A stretch of DNA of 64,000 nucleotides, from contig NJFT01000007.1 in the NCBI GenBank assembly GCA_002221725.1, positions 372,001-436,000 of the forward strand, given 5' to 3'. The DNA is from Scedosporium boydii. Taxonomy: Eukaryota; Ascomycota; Sordariomycetes; Microascales; Microascaceae. Of the stretch, positions 35,921 through 47,124 are shown in pieces (positions within the stretch are counted from its first letter, which is position 1; the number at the start of each line of letters is the position of its first letter). Under the pieces are notes generated by a model. That model saw only the letters and a program-made list of their open reading frames with translations. It was not told where the DNA came from and made no database searches. The position numbers and the translations under genes are program-made.

Positions 35921-36719
35921 TTATACCGGCAACTCGGCATTCCTTCGTCCCAAGCCTGCCCTATCGACAGCCATCCCAATATAGGGTCCGACGACGGGCA
36001 CATTCCGCGCGAAGCCTGCAATCGTACCGAGGAAGTCGCCGAAGAGGACCATGATACCGTATAGCTCGACAAGGAACCCTACGAGGGTCCATCGCAGAAG
36101 GATAAGGGCGAGACCGCCGAAGAAGGCTGCCGTGCCTTTGAGTTTCTGTTTGCGCGCGAAGAAGAGGAGCGTCTTTTGGGGGCCGATTATGATTGTCAGA
36201 CCGATGAGGAAAAGGATCTAGAATCCCCAGCTATGTTAGCAACCGACTATATCGAGAAGAGCGTGGGCAGCAGGTGGGTTCGTTGGCAGAAATCTCGCGA
36301 AAGGGGGGAGTTCGTACATTGCCCATGGCAAGCCTATGAAAACGAAGCCTGTGAGTGACTGAACTGCCATACACCATACCAGGGAACTCTCGACTCACAT
36401 CGCTCGATCAAAGAAGAGCATCACGCCTCCGATGAGGAAGAATCCTCCTATAAAACCGGATGGTTAGTGCCGAAGCCGCGTGGGCAAGCTACTATCGCCG
36501 GACGGAAGCTCCGGGCGCATCAACGCGCACACTTACCACCAGTGCAGAATGCGACTCCGATCTCTAAAACACGATCCCGTTAGCGACTTCTTCCCAACAT
36601 AGACCTTCCATGACTGCTCGAGTCGCAATGCGATGCATTTGCGCAAGCGACACGTGAGCAGACATGATAAAGGGGCGTTCCCTCATCCCCGACGTACTTT
36701 GGGAGTCTGATAACCACAT
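35921..36719 (-). CDS. GOT1: Golgi transport protein Got1
   Basis: Five exons read from 36719: 36698-36719, 36537-36563, 36399-36447, 36318-36333 and 35921-36217, giving 136 residues (yeast Got1 has 138). The protein begins MWLSDSQKIGVAFCTGGGFF and ends GPYIGMAVDRAGLGRRNAELPV. It contains four hydrophobic segments: CTGGGFFLIGGVMLFF, ILFLIGLTIII, FFGGLALILLRWTLVGF and a GIMVLFGDFLGTIAGF stretch. In yeast Got1 is a small Golgi/ER membrane protein that assists vesicle fusion at the Golgi together with Sft2. The four introns (65-134 nt) have GT donors and AG acceptors. No single open frame covers this gene. Intron 4 has a TTGCTAAC branch and uses the second AG downstream of it. Confidence 0.92.
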
Positions 36720-38324
36720 GGACGACATGCTGGGCAACTTTAGAACGAAAGAAAATCTACTGCGAGGTAATAGGTGGTCTTCGAAGCTAATTCGAGGGAA
36801 GAACGTTTAAATCGAGGGCTCGGCAAATGGATGGGCTGGAGGAAAAGCACGGCGTTTCAGGCGCAGGGCTCGTCGATTTTCTTGGCGAAGCTTTAATTGG
36901 GGAAAATCGTGGGGGAAGCAGGCGCAAGGTGTCTTTTTGGCAGCCTTTGGATCTGGGTGTGACGAAAACGTGGGAATTTCGACAGAGCTGCCCGTTCGAG
37001 GCTGTTTGAATGGAAATGTGGGAGCCTGGCTGTGGAATTGGGTTGAAGGAATGAGGAGAGAGGACAAACAAAGGCTTTGAGATATCGAGAAAACTTTCTT
37101 TTTTTCTTTCCTTTTTTCCTTAGTCGGCACCCATGTAATGAACACGGGGAGACTGGCTAATTACTTGATCGGATGTCACAAGCAATTTGACGTCCTTGGT
37201 CTTGGTATGCAGAATCTTGGGCAGTCTTCCGTCTGGTGGCAATCAAGATTGATCAGTGCGCTGGTCTCCGCGGTCTCCAGACGGCTCAGGGGCAAGGTAT
37301 TATTAGCACTCGAGGCCTAAACTTGGCGGGAACGGGGGAGCCCCTGGCCTCGATATGCCGGGGCTCTGGTTGGTTGGCGTGCAATTGGTACGACTTGGAA
37401 GTACTTTGACCTTTCACTGGCCCACCAAAAGAAAATTAATTTTGGGGACAATTTTCTCTCAAAACTTTTCTCTGCTCAACCAGCATCAGCTCACGCTCCA
37501 ACTTCCCACGAAGAATGAGGAGGAAACGAACGCGAACAGCACCCGAGGCTCTATCGTAAGAGCTCACAGGATAATTGAAGGATTCGTACCATGGGCAAAA
37601 AAAAAAAAACTCGCTACTTGTGCCCTTGGCACGTAGCATGGCTCAACTTCGACACATTGGCGGAGAACGAGGTCAACAGCTCTCAGGAGGCCTCGATTCT
37701 GGGCTGGAGCGATTTAGCAATTCCTGCCCTTCTCTGACTACGATTGAATATCGAAACGACATAGTATCAAGTGATACGAACCGCCAACGCTGGTTTCTTT
37801 CTATCTGCTTTCAACCATCCCCTGCCGCGACGGTCAGGTTGCCTAGCGCACCTGGCAACTGAGATGTGTTTTCTCTATACATCTTCGGTATCTTGTCGAC
37901 TTTGGCGGAGAGCAAATCATGCTGTCACGATTAAGCCGGAGCATCAGCTGCCATCCTTCATCGAGAGGTGGAGGGTGCATAGCTGGGGCTTGATTTTGTT
38001 TGGCCGCACATGCCTCAGAAAGACAAGTCTTCTCAAAACTAAAAGAAACAGGCTTGTAGAGAGCAATTTTCCTTCTTAATTTCCAATAGACCGAAAGAGC
38101 GTAGCATGTTGGCCCCGAGTTCGCCCCGTGTTGATTCGTCTTCGTCTTGTCATAGACCTTATAATGATACATCCCACATAATACACATGCCATTAAACTC
38201 CCTTAAAACGCCTGCCCAAAAGGCTCCGACCCAGCAACCATGAAACCCCAGCCCCGCGTGAATAAGAACAACCCCAGCTAACGAGTAGAATGACCGAATT
38301 CTGCCTTGGGCCTCCCCATCTCCC
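36720..38324. other. GOT1 promoter and IES6 3' region
   Basis: No credible gene. Frames of up to about 115 codons on both strands lack family character. The part next to 36720 is the GOT1 upstream region, and 38100-38324 is the IES6 3' region. Confidence 0.55.
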
Positions 38325-38903
38325 TTATTTCAAGACGGTATGGGCACCCCTTGCCTCAAGGTATCGCTCGGCAACTACATGCGAGAATCCCCTAATCAGA
38401 TTAAACACCTCCCGATCATGATACCTCAACCTCGTCTTCGGATCCAGGTAAGGCGCCGGCAACCCCGTCACATCGCAATACCTCTTAGCATAGGCCAAAG
38501 ACGGCGCCGACTCGATATTCGTATACGTCGCGCTCGGAGCGGTAGCCGCCCCAGCGGGGCGAAGCGACTTCTCCAACACCAGCTTCGACAAGCTCCGCGA
38601 CGCTTGCGCAAGATTGGGCTGCAGCGAGCTGGGAGATCCATTGGTGGCGCCCGCGGGCGTCGAGGTTCCGCTCGTCGAAAGGCCGTCGTCGTTCGGCGTC
38701 GCGGCACCGCTGTTGTCCTGGGGAGTGGCGAGAGCCGAGGCTTCGCGCCTAGAGGCGTCGCCAAGGATGGCTTTGATGTTCTTGTTGCGGCGCTGGTTGG
38801 GCCGCCATTTGGGGTTGCGAAAGGTCTTGTGGATGGAGTGGATGTCCAGTTCGTCAATTAGCTTTTGGTGCGCGATCTGCGCTTCTGTCGGACCGGATGA
38901 CAT
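38325..38903 (-). CDS. IES6: INO80 complex subunit Ies6 (YL1 C-terminal domain)
   Basis: A single exon of 192 residues from the ATG at 38903 (MSSGPTEAQ). The first 70 residues contain HKTFRNPKWRPNQRRNKNIKAIL, typical of fungal Ies6. A linker rich in S, T, A and G follows. The YL1_C motif is near the C-terminus: KRYCDVTGLPAPYLDPKTRLRYH, then EVFNLIRG. In yeast Ies6 binds Arp5, and the pair couples ATP hydrolysis to nucleosome sliding by INO80. Arp5 is encoded only 1.7 kb away on the other strand, with DAD4 between. The 5' end faces DAD4 across 317 bases, a likely shared promoter. An in-frame upstream extension to 39017 is rejected as leader because it has no family match. Confidence 0.92.
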   Translation of the reverse strand: MSSGPTEAQIAHQKLIDELDIHSIHKTFRNPKWRPNQRRNKNIKAILGDASRREASALATPQDNSGAATPNDDGLSTSGTSTPAGATNGSPSSLQPNLAQASRSLSKLVLEKSLRPAGAATAPSATYTNIESAPSLAYAKRYCDVTGLPAPYLDPKTRLRYHDREVFNLIRGFSHVVAERYLEARGAHTVLK

Positions 38904-39220
38904 TGCGTTTTTTTTTTGTTGGGGATAGAGTGGGAGGGGTATTCGGTGCGTTGGAAATTTGAAGATCGAAGTCAGTAGATATGTGGTGGCGTTGTGTAGG
39001 ATTCGGGGAGGATTCAATGTTGCTGTGCGAAGTTGGAGTGGTGGAGAGCCATGTGTTCTTCGAGTTTCTTTGGGAGCTATTGATGGATGACCACTTCATC
39101 AATTCTGCCACTCTTTACCGCCTCCTGCCCCAGCCCATATCTCCCAGTAATATCACAAGCTCGGTGAACATCAACACCAGACACTGGACATTCAAAGAGC
39201 TTCTAGAAGTGTGAGGCATC
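38904..39220. promoter_or_regulatory. Divergent IES6/DAD4 promoter region
   Basis: Only 317 bases separate the start codons of two divergent genes, so both promoters must lie here or overlap the leaders. No clear TATA box is seen. Confidence 0.6.
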
Positions 39221-39690
39221 ATGGTATGAGAAAATCTGCCCATAAAAAACTCGCGCCATGGAATAAATTCCCAGATTCTAACACGGCATGTAGGAGAGCC
39301 CTCATGAACACCAGCAGAATCTTCTGCTGTCACGAATTATCACGAATGTGGTATTTATACCCCACTAACAAAACAATACGCGTCATGGCTGCGAGCTCAC
39401 AAGAGAATTAGGAGAAACTGAATGAAGCCGTCGCTGTTATGAACAAGGCCCTTCAGGTATATATGATTTCCTATACATACTCCATGATAGCCTTGGATCT
39501 GGGAACTAATAATGAGAAGGAAATCAACGTCCAGAATATGAACGTCGAGCTTGTGGCGCAGATGTTCAAGAACTACCAGTCCAATGTCCTTTTTCATCTT
39601 GAAGGTAGGAAGCCCATCTACGTGATTTTCTGGTGGATCACTGCTGATTCCTTATATTCAGCCACGGAAACCCTACAACCTCCCTCCTAA
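39221..39690 (+). CDS. DAD4: DASH/Dam1 kinetochore complex subunit Dad4
   Basis: Five coding exons, 39221-39223, 39294-39350, 39412-39456, 39520-39604 and 39662-39690, give exactly 72 residues, the length of yeast Dad4. The first exon contributes only the ATG; intron 1 (GTATGA...TGTAG, CTAAC branch) follows at once. Exon 2 gives [19 protein letters not shown], exon 3 [15 protein letters not shown], exon 4 starts [20 protein letters not shown], and the end reads [12 protein letters not shown]. Dad4 is one of ten small coiled-coil subunits of the DASH ring that joins kinetochores to spindle microtubules. Introns are 57-70 nt. The gene lies between IES6 and ARP5. Confidence 0.95.
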
Positions 39691-40564
39691 AGGGCATCCC
39701 GGTGATTTGGAGAGAGAGGAGAGCGGGGGCATATGTATCTTGATGAGGAATGAAGATGAAGATCGGACAGGAGTAGTGAAACCGGATGCACCTAACTACC
39801 GAATTACGCGTTTAATGTGACTTATGATACCCGAACCTTCTCAACTTGCGGACAAACTCGCTCATTCTTCCTATCCGTGGTGCCTCTTGCTGCCATGCGA
39901 CCCATATTAGGAACAGTGCGTTAGGCCACCGTTGCCTGTAGGAGCCAAAGGATCAGGCCCATCGTGGGGTTTTGTTGTTGGGAATTGAACCTCATTGAAC
40001 CAACTCTACTTTAAATAGCCATAAGAGCATAGAAATGTTTCTAGTTCATGGCTCGCTTTCTTACAATAGGTTGCGTACTGGTTGTCTGGGTGTTAGTTTC
40101 GCTGGCCTCATAGTGCTGGGTATTCTCCAGTTGGCCCGGCCTGTTACCTTGTGTTGCCAGCTGGAATATTCACACTGTTTGATCTCGATTGCTCAATTGA
40201 TCTTGTGAAAGTTGAGAGGCGACCGACCACTTCCCAAGGTCTAGACCAATATGCGACCATAATCCGCAGGCCAGCCTCTTGCCTGTTCATTTTCTTCATG
40301 GTCACCACCAAAATCATGCTAGGGTGACTTTAATAGCAGCTGTGTAAAATCCTGACCAATTCGGTCCTACTACTCCCTCCTTCCACCCTCTTATCAAACC
40401 CATCCGCTTCGTCCATTTTCATTGCGACAACCACATCTTTGCTTTCAAGCTTCATCTCCCACAACCGGCAACACCCAACCTATCATCGACCTAATACGAT
40501 ACTCGTTTCTCCAAGTGCTTCAAACAGCTAGCCCTCTACCAAGGGATCTCGAAACCCCTTGACA
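39691..40564. other. ARP5 promoter region
   Basis: Between the DAD4 stop and the ARP5 start there is no open frame of note. The last 200 bases are C/T-rich as in a fungal leader. Confidence 0.6.
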
Positions 40565-43041
40565 ATGGCGCCCTCCGCAATCGAGGAGAGCTCCTTTATC
40601 CTTCCCGACAAGAAGCGACCGCCTGAGCGCACCTATCCTCCCGCGAAGATCTTCCCCGTCCGCGAAGCCCGCTTCGAAAAGCCAATACCTGTGCAAGAAG
40701 ATGGACGTCAGAAGGCTCTAGCGCAACCATCAGGCGGCGCTGTCATTGTCATCGACAATGGTGAGCATCTCCAGTCCACCCCAACCTCGTAAAACCTGTA
40801 CAGCTCGCTGATCGACTGATTTTCCAGGCTCCTCACACGTACGAGCCGGCTGGTCCTTCGAAGACACTCCCCGACTTAGCATCCCTCCGATTATGGCTAA
40901 ATACCGTGACCGCAAGCTTGGCAAGACATACTCCTTCGCCGGATCCGACTGCTATGCCGACACGACGGCCAAGGGCCATGTGCGGTATGCCTTTGAGGCT
41001 GGAACCGGCATTGTCAGTTCGTGGGATGTCATGGAACACGTTCTAGACTATGTGTTTCTCAAGCTTGGGATGAATGGTGTGGATGGCGCCATTGACATGC
41101 CTATCCTAATGACCGAGGCGGTCGCTAACCTGCCTTACTCCCGTAAAAGTAGGCGTCTCCTTTCATCCCGCCGCCCCGGCTCCCCTTGGAGTTATTTTGG
41201 CTGACGTTAATTCTCTCTCTCATCTAGCCATGACGGAAATCCTGTTCGAGTGCTACGGCGTACCCTCCGTTACCTACGGAATCGACTCTCTCTTCTCCTA
41301 CAACTACAATGGTGGCCAAACCGGCTTGGTGGTGTCATCTTCCTATACCTCAACTCACGTTATACCTGTGTACAACTCCAAGGCCATGCTGGCACAGGCC
41401 ACCCGCCTTAACTGGGGCGGATGGCACGCGGCAGAATATCTCTTGAAGCTAATCAGGCTCAAGTATCCGTCCTTCTCGGGAAAGCTCAACCACTCTCAGG
41501 CTGAGTATATGCTGCGCGACTATGGATACGTATCTACAGATTACAACCAGGAGCTTAGGGGCTATCTCGACTGGACCGGCCTCGAGGATCGCGACATCGT
41601 AATCCAGTACCCGTACACCGAGGAGGTGGTTATACAGAAGAGCCAGGAGGAGTTGGATCGCATTGCGGAGAAGAAGAGGGAGAATGGTCGAAGGCTACAA
41701 GAGCAGGCCGCCAAGATGCGTCTCGAGAAGCTTATGCAAAAGGAGAAGCAGCTTGACCGGTATAAGAAGATCCAAGAGAAGCTGCCCGACCTCAACAAGA
41801 AGGAAACCAAGCGTTTACTAGATGACAACGACCTCAAGGATGAGGTGGCGCTGGAGAGGATTATCAGGGATCTCGACAAGGCCGTACGGAAAGGCCGTAT
41901 GAAGGACGTAGGAGGTGATGAGGAAGAGGCGGAGGTGCCCGTCTTTGACCTGCTTGATATTCCAGATGAGGAACTCGACGACGCCGGCATTAAAGCCAAG
42001 AAGCAGCAGAGGCTGGCGAAAGCTAACTACGATGCCCGCCAACGAGCAAAGGCTGAGAAGGAGGCCGAGAAGGCCAGGATAGCAGACGAGAAGCGAAAGG
42101 ACGAAGAGCGCCGCGAGAACGACCTCGAATCCTGGCTGCAGGAACGCCACCAAGCACGCGCCGACACTCTGCAGAAGATGAAGGAAAAGGAACGCCTGAA
42201 GCAGGACCTCGGCAACCGGAAATCCCTCGCCTCCCAGATGCGCATGAAGAACCTAGCCAACCTCGCCTCGGACAACCCCACCAAGAAGCGGCGGCGAGGT
42301 GGAGACGACGACACCTTCGGCGCCGACGACGAGGACTGGGGCGTGTACCGCGACATCGCCGACAACCCCTCGGACGACGAGGAAGAAGACCTCCTCGGCA
42401 AGCTCACAACCCTCGAGCAGGACCTCCTCCTGTACGACGACGACTTCAACTATGACGACACCTGGGAGGCCCAAGCCGACTGGAGCAAATCCCTCCTGCA
42501 CGCCTGGTCCCGCGGACCCCGCCCCTACGACCCGTCCTCTCAGGCCGAGCTCAACCAGATCCACCTCAACGTCGAACGCATCCGCGTCCCCGAGGTCCTC
42601 TTCCAACCTTCCATCGCCGGCGTCGACCAGGCCGGGCTCGTCGAGATCGCGGGAGACATCCTCAACCAGCGCCTCGGCGGCATGCCTAACCGCGACGACT
42701 TCCTCCGCGACATCTTCCTCACAGGCGGAAACACGCTCTTTAAAAACTTTGACGAGCGTTTACGGAACGAGCTAAGGGCCCTGCTGCCTGCGGGTTCGCC
42801 GCTGGTTCTTCGTCCGGCGAAGGATGCTATATTGGATGCCTGGAGGGGCGCGGCGAGGTGGGCGGGGACGTCGGCTTATAGGGGCGCGGCCGTGTCGAGA
42901 CAGGAGTATGAGGAGAAGGGGTCTGAGTATTTCAAGGTATGGATTTCATCAACTTCACCCCCAGACATTTTACGTGTTCCTTTTTTGCTAACTTTTTTCT
43001 TCTCTCTTTAGGAGCACAACCTTGGCAATGCATTTGTATAG
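40565..43041 (+). CDS. ARP5: Actin-related protein 5, INO80 chromatin remodelling subunit
   Basis: Four exons, 40565-40760, 40828-41148, 41228-42936 and 43012-43041, give 751 residues, typical for Arp5. The actin fold begins AVIVIDNGSSHVRAGW and continues with TMTEILFECYGVPSVTYGIDSLFSY. A long charged insert of about 300 residues follows (KSQEELDRIAEKKRE..., RRRGGDDD). The actin fold resumes with VPEVLFQPSIAGVDQAGL and FLTGGNTLFKNFDERL. In yeast Arp5 pairs with Ies6 in INO80 and is needed for nucleosome sliding; IES6 is the near neighbour here. The last exon adds only nine residues (EHNLGNAFV) plus stop; without splicing, the frame would continue into an unrelated hydrophobic tail. Introns have GT...AG ends; introns 2 and 3 show CTGAC and CTAAC branch points. 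Confidence 0.95.
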
Positions 43042-43946
43042 TAACCTTCAACACAGATAATGGAGGGAAAGAGCTTTAAGGGAAGGCAAAAGCTGAAAAT
43101 ATGCCTGTTCAGGTTAGGTGGTTCTTTCTTTTCTTCATCTTTCACGGAGATCGGGGTGCTTTTGTTTTGGTGGATGGTGTTTGAAATGGAAATCGGAAGG
43201 AAGCAAAGCAATTATCTGTTCATCTTTTTCGGGATTTGTTTGAAGTGTCTTTTGTTTGAGGTAGCATCTTGGGGGAAAAAAGTAGTGATTGCCAGACAAC
43301 AAACCACAAGTTAATTCAGACATCTGCATACAAACCATTCCAGTGATGAACAATTTAGGAGGCACCCTGCATCTCTAGATGGACCAAACATAGGGGATAC
43401 CTACACACTCAGCTTCACATTGTATCAGAGCAAGTAAAACGTTTTGGAAAGGGCGACTTTGTTGTCGAATTTCATAGTAAAATCTATCCCTCGCCCATAT
43501 CCCATTCGAATCCGAATCCATCTCCAATGGGCCAATCTCAACGGGACGAGTACGATGATAAAAAAAAGAGTTTCTTACATATGAGAACAAGGGACGACGC
43601 AAGAAGAAAAGCTGCGATAAAAGAGAATCACAAGTTGACCGCCGGAAAGAAAACTCTCAATATCAAATGCCATTTGAGAGGGGAACAAGAAAGAAGTTAA
43701 GAGCCTCATATTCTTTTTCCGAAAAACGCCTGGGACCTAAACTGGCTTCCTCGGAGTCTCGAGGGCTGTAAACCACAACGCCTTTAAAAGAAAAATAAAG
43801 AAAAAAGCAGACGGAGGCAAGAGAATCTTCGAATGTATGGAAAAACGGAAGGATGATTCCTATCGTGACAGGAGGGGGAATGACATAGTGCGCGACTCTT
43901 TTCAAAGCAGATCAAAGAAGTCGTCGGGCAAGGGAGGGTATACAGA
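43042..43946. other. Convergent 3' regions of ARP5 and the bZIP gene
   Basis: Non-coding. T-rich near ARP5 and A-rich near the minus-strand gene, with no credible frame. Confidence 0.6.
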
Positions 43947-45871
43947 CTAGGCGAGACCGTCCACTTGCATCGATACTTGTCGGTCGATGTCCTCCTGGTC
44001 GTTCTGATCATTCGGGACTTCCTGCTGCGGCTGCGGGCGGTCGCCCATGGGGGCGGGGGGTGTCATGACTGCCTGGGCAATGGCCGCGAGAGGCTCAGGC
44101 GCGGCAGCAGTCGTCTGCGGCTGGAGCTGGACCTGTTGTTCGGGTGCGGGAATGTTATTCGCTTGCTCGGGGGCGGCCGTTGGCTCGGGGTTTAGGTTGA
44201 GGCCTGGCGGGGGAGACGGGAATTTTGCTTGAGATTCCAGGAGCTCTGCTTGCAGCATAGACACGTATTCCCGGTAAAGCGCATTCTGAGACGAGAGATA
44301 ACGGTAGGCCTGCTCATATCGCGCAACCTCGCCAACGCGCTCCTCCAGTTTCTTGATGTATTCCTCCTTCCGTCGACGGAAAGCTCTCTATATCAAGCAG
44401 TTAGTATTTCGCCGCCTCTTAAAGAACTGGCTGTCGAATTTACGTACCTGAGCTGCCCTATTCTGGGCCGCGCGCTTGGATTGGGACAATTCTCTCTTAC
44501 CCCGGCGGCTTCCGGCTTCTTCCTGGGGTTGGGGGATGGGAGGTGCTTGTTGAGCAGCAACGGCGACAGGAGCAGGGGCAGGGGCCAGCATCTGTTGATC
44601 GACGACCGGTGCGGGAGCGACGTCCGCTTGTGGCAGCGGCGGTAACGGTAGGTTGCTGCTAGGAATCATATGCGCCGCCGGTGCTAGGTGGTTCGCCGTG
44701 GGCATTATGGCAGACGAAGGTCCACGAAGATCGGGATGAATGTAGTCCTCTTCCTTGGGCTGTGACTGCGGCTGCTGTTGCTGAACATCGACGCCAGGGC
44801 GACCTTGTTGGCCTGCGACGGCGCCAATGTCGCCGTACGCATGGGGCGACAACTCTGCCTGGGCCTCAGGAGGACTCTGGTTATCTCCGCCAGCTGGTGA
44901 GGCCGTGGCGTGCGACCTTAGTAATTCAAGGCTGGCTTGTAGCGCAGCATCTGGGAGATCTTGCATCATGTTATGTCAGCACTGACGTTGATCGCGCTCC
45001 AGATTTATAAATGAGACTAAGATCGATGAGAGCTTTCTGAGCGGGGTGGAGAGTGCGCGAAAGAGAAACAAAAAAAAAAACGCGACTACGCAGCGATCTT
45101 GACAGAGGCAGGTGAAAAGAATGATTTGGGGGACTGGCGCGTCACTACAGGAGCCTCGACAAAAACAAGAACTCTCTTGAGTCAGGGAAAGAATCAAGGC
45201 TTAGGATATCCTATTTGCGCAAGGTCAAGCGACTGCCGAGCTGATTGGAAACGGGTCTTTGCGAATGTTCGCAACCAAGCCAGTGCCACAAGTTCCTTCC
45301 GACTCACCTAAGGCACGATCTAGGCTTATGGTTGTCGGCGGAAGGAACGACGAGGAATGGAGATGAATAAGCAGATTGGTGAAGGGAGGAAGGCGCAGTG
45401 GATCTCCGCACCTGGGCAGAGGAGGTTGTCGCATCCATCCCAGCGCTTTATGGCAAAAAGTGCCGAGGGCGCATGAAGCGTGGTGTTGAGCCCTCGCGAT
45501 AATTTTTTATCGACGGGGTCCTTCCATCATCCTCTTGCCGTGCCTCTCACCATTTGCGATGACATCGCATCGCGATTAATAAGACAAACGGGTGCAGCGG
45601 AAAACGCTCAGCTTAGGTGATGAACCCTTGCGGCGCGAAAAGTGTATGTAAGAGAGAGCCGGCGCATGAGATTCGCCAGCAAAACCCCGAGAGAACCGAC
45701 CGCGCTGGGATGATGACCAAGCAGTCGATCGGCAGTCGAGATAGTAGAGGGAATAGGGTAAAGAGGTTTGGATGTCGATGTCGCGAAGGGCAAAAGAGAC
45801 CAAGGGAGGCATGCGCATTGGATTCCAGATAGAAAGCTTCACTTACCAGAAGGTGAAGTAGATGTGGCCAT
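43947..45871 (-). CDS. kapC: bZIP transcription factor, KapC-like
   Basis: Model of three exons read from 45871: 45847-45871, 44448-44959 and 43947-44387, giving 325 residues. The basic region GKRELSQSKRAAQNRAAQRAFRRRKE is split by a 60-nt intron (44388-44447) after NRAAQ. A leucine-zipper helix with the heptad positions occupied follows (YIKKLEERV...YLSSQNALYREYVSML). The flanks are rich in P, Q and A. KapC of Aspergillus nidulans has the same QSKRAAQNRAAQRAF type basic region, related to the Yap family; target genes are not known to me. Exon 1 (MATSTSPS plus one base) ends at a consensus GTAAGT; the 887-nt intron ends AG at 44960, with a CTGAC branch nearby, and keeps frame into DLPDAALQ. 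The alternative is a start at 44969 (MMQDLPDA), giving 320 residues from two exons. Confidence 0.85.
44960..45846 (-). other. Inferred 887-nt first intron of the bZIP gene
   Basis: Donor GTAAGT at 45846-45841 and acceptor AAG at 44962-44960, with a CTGAC branch about 20 bases before. It is much longer than any other intron in the window. If unspliced or transcribed from within, the second start at 44969 would be used. No other frame in it looks real. Confidence 0.6.
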
Positions 45872-47124
45872 CGTTCGTGCTCGATGAATTCAATCTCGAA
45901 GCATTCACAGCGCGGGGTGCTTGAGCTGTTCGCGGATGGGTTTCTGAGTAAGCAAGGTGGAAATCGTAGAGGTGGGAGGAGGGAGGATATGAGAACATAT
46001 GTCAGCCTAGTAGGGGGAGGGGGAATGGGATTAAGCTCGGGGGGGTGGGAAAGGTGGTGAGAAATGACCGAGAAAATTCCAGTGGCTCGCTAGCCGGAAA
46101 CGATGGGAACCGACCTGTGTGAGGTGGGGCGGATATGTACTAACTACTTCAGATTAAAGCAAACATACAGGGTAATATATGTATCTAGTACTTAAGACGC
46201 GAGGGGGTGACGCGAGATAATCACGTACGTAATACTCCTTCCCAAAATTGTAGCATGATTTGTCATCCGGAACACACCAAATATTTGACTTGATTGAGGC
46301 CAAACATCGAAATCAAATTTGATATGACTCGTTTCACTATGCCGTCATTGTCCGCCTCACACATGAAGTTATGTAATGCTACGTTGGACGACAAGACTGG
46401 ATTGGTCAAAGCTTCTCACCTTTGCTTGTTCCTCTATCGGCCAAGTCTTGGTACTTTATCCTGCGAGGCACGTGAAAACAGGTGGTTGGGCACTGGAGCT
46501 CGAAGATGGCGGCAGACATGTTCTTAAATGGAACTTTGAAGCGTCCGACACTTTAGGCGGTTTTGTGGGAAGGCGCATATAGGAATTTGTAACCTCTGGG
46601 TTTCTTGGAGGTCTCAATATTATTAAGCTGAGCGCGAGTGAGAAGGTGGTCCCAAGGTTTGGTGATCATGAGGTCATTTAACGCTGCCCTACTGCTGACT
46701 GGCAACTAAGCTCTGAGCGGAGCTTCTTCCCCAGGGTGAGGTATTCTTCTCGAGGATATCACCCACCCCGATACAATAAGGGCAGTGCTTGGTTCTCTAG
46801 ACTGTAGTGCTATAAGGGACGAGTTTGAATTATTTTCTTCTGAGCTTGGATGCCGGGGATTTCTGGACTTCGTCTGCGATGGAAGTTCAATTTACCTCCG
46901 AAGAAGTCGCTTACGTAGCTCGAGTCGTACCCTTGACGAACCAAAAAACTCTTGGAGCTTAGAGCATCCAACTCTCCACAGCGCTCATTGACATAAAGAG
47001 AGTACTTCGTAGTGTGTACAACATCCACCACATGCATTCCTATCGAACCTCCATCCTATAGCATCCCATCCCGCCACCCTCACCCCTCCTCCGCCCTTTC
47101 CTCCTCTTCCTCCCGTCGTCCGCC
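45872..47124. other. Divergent promoter region between the bZIP and dehydratase genes
   Basis: No supported gene. One TACTTCGTA motif lies at 47003-47011. A 27-codon ATG frame at 46879-46962 is noted and rejected. CT-rich sequence before 47125 is the leader of the dehydratase gene. Confidence 0.5.

Noticed and set aside
38904..39017. In-frame upstream extension of IES6 (38 codons)
   Set aside because: It would occupy much of the 317-base divergent promoter and has no family match; the ATG at 38903 fits fungal Ies6 starts.
44388..44447. Reading the bZIP frame straight through to NTNCLI
   Set aside because: This is the retained 60-nt intron; splicing restores the basic region NRAAQRAFRRRKE.
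46879..46962. 27-codon ATG frame (MEVQFTSEEVAYVARVV...) upstream of the dehydratase gene
   Set aside because: Looks protein-like, but too short, with only a weak 48-nt intron to extend it; no family match.
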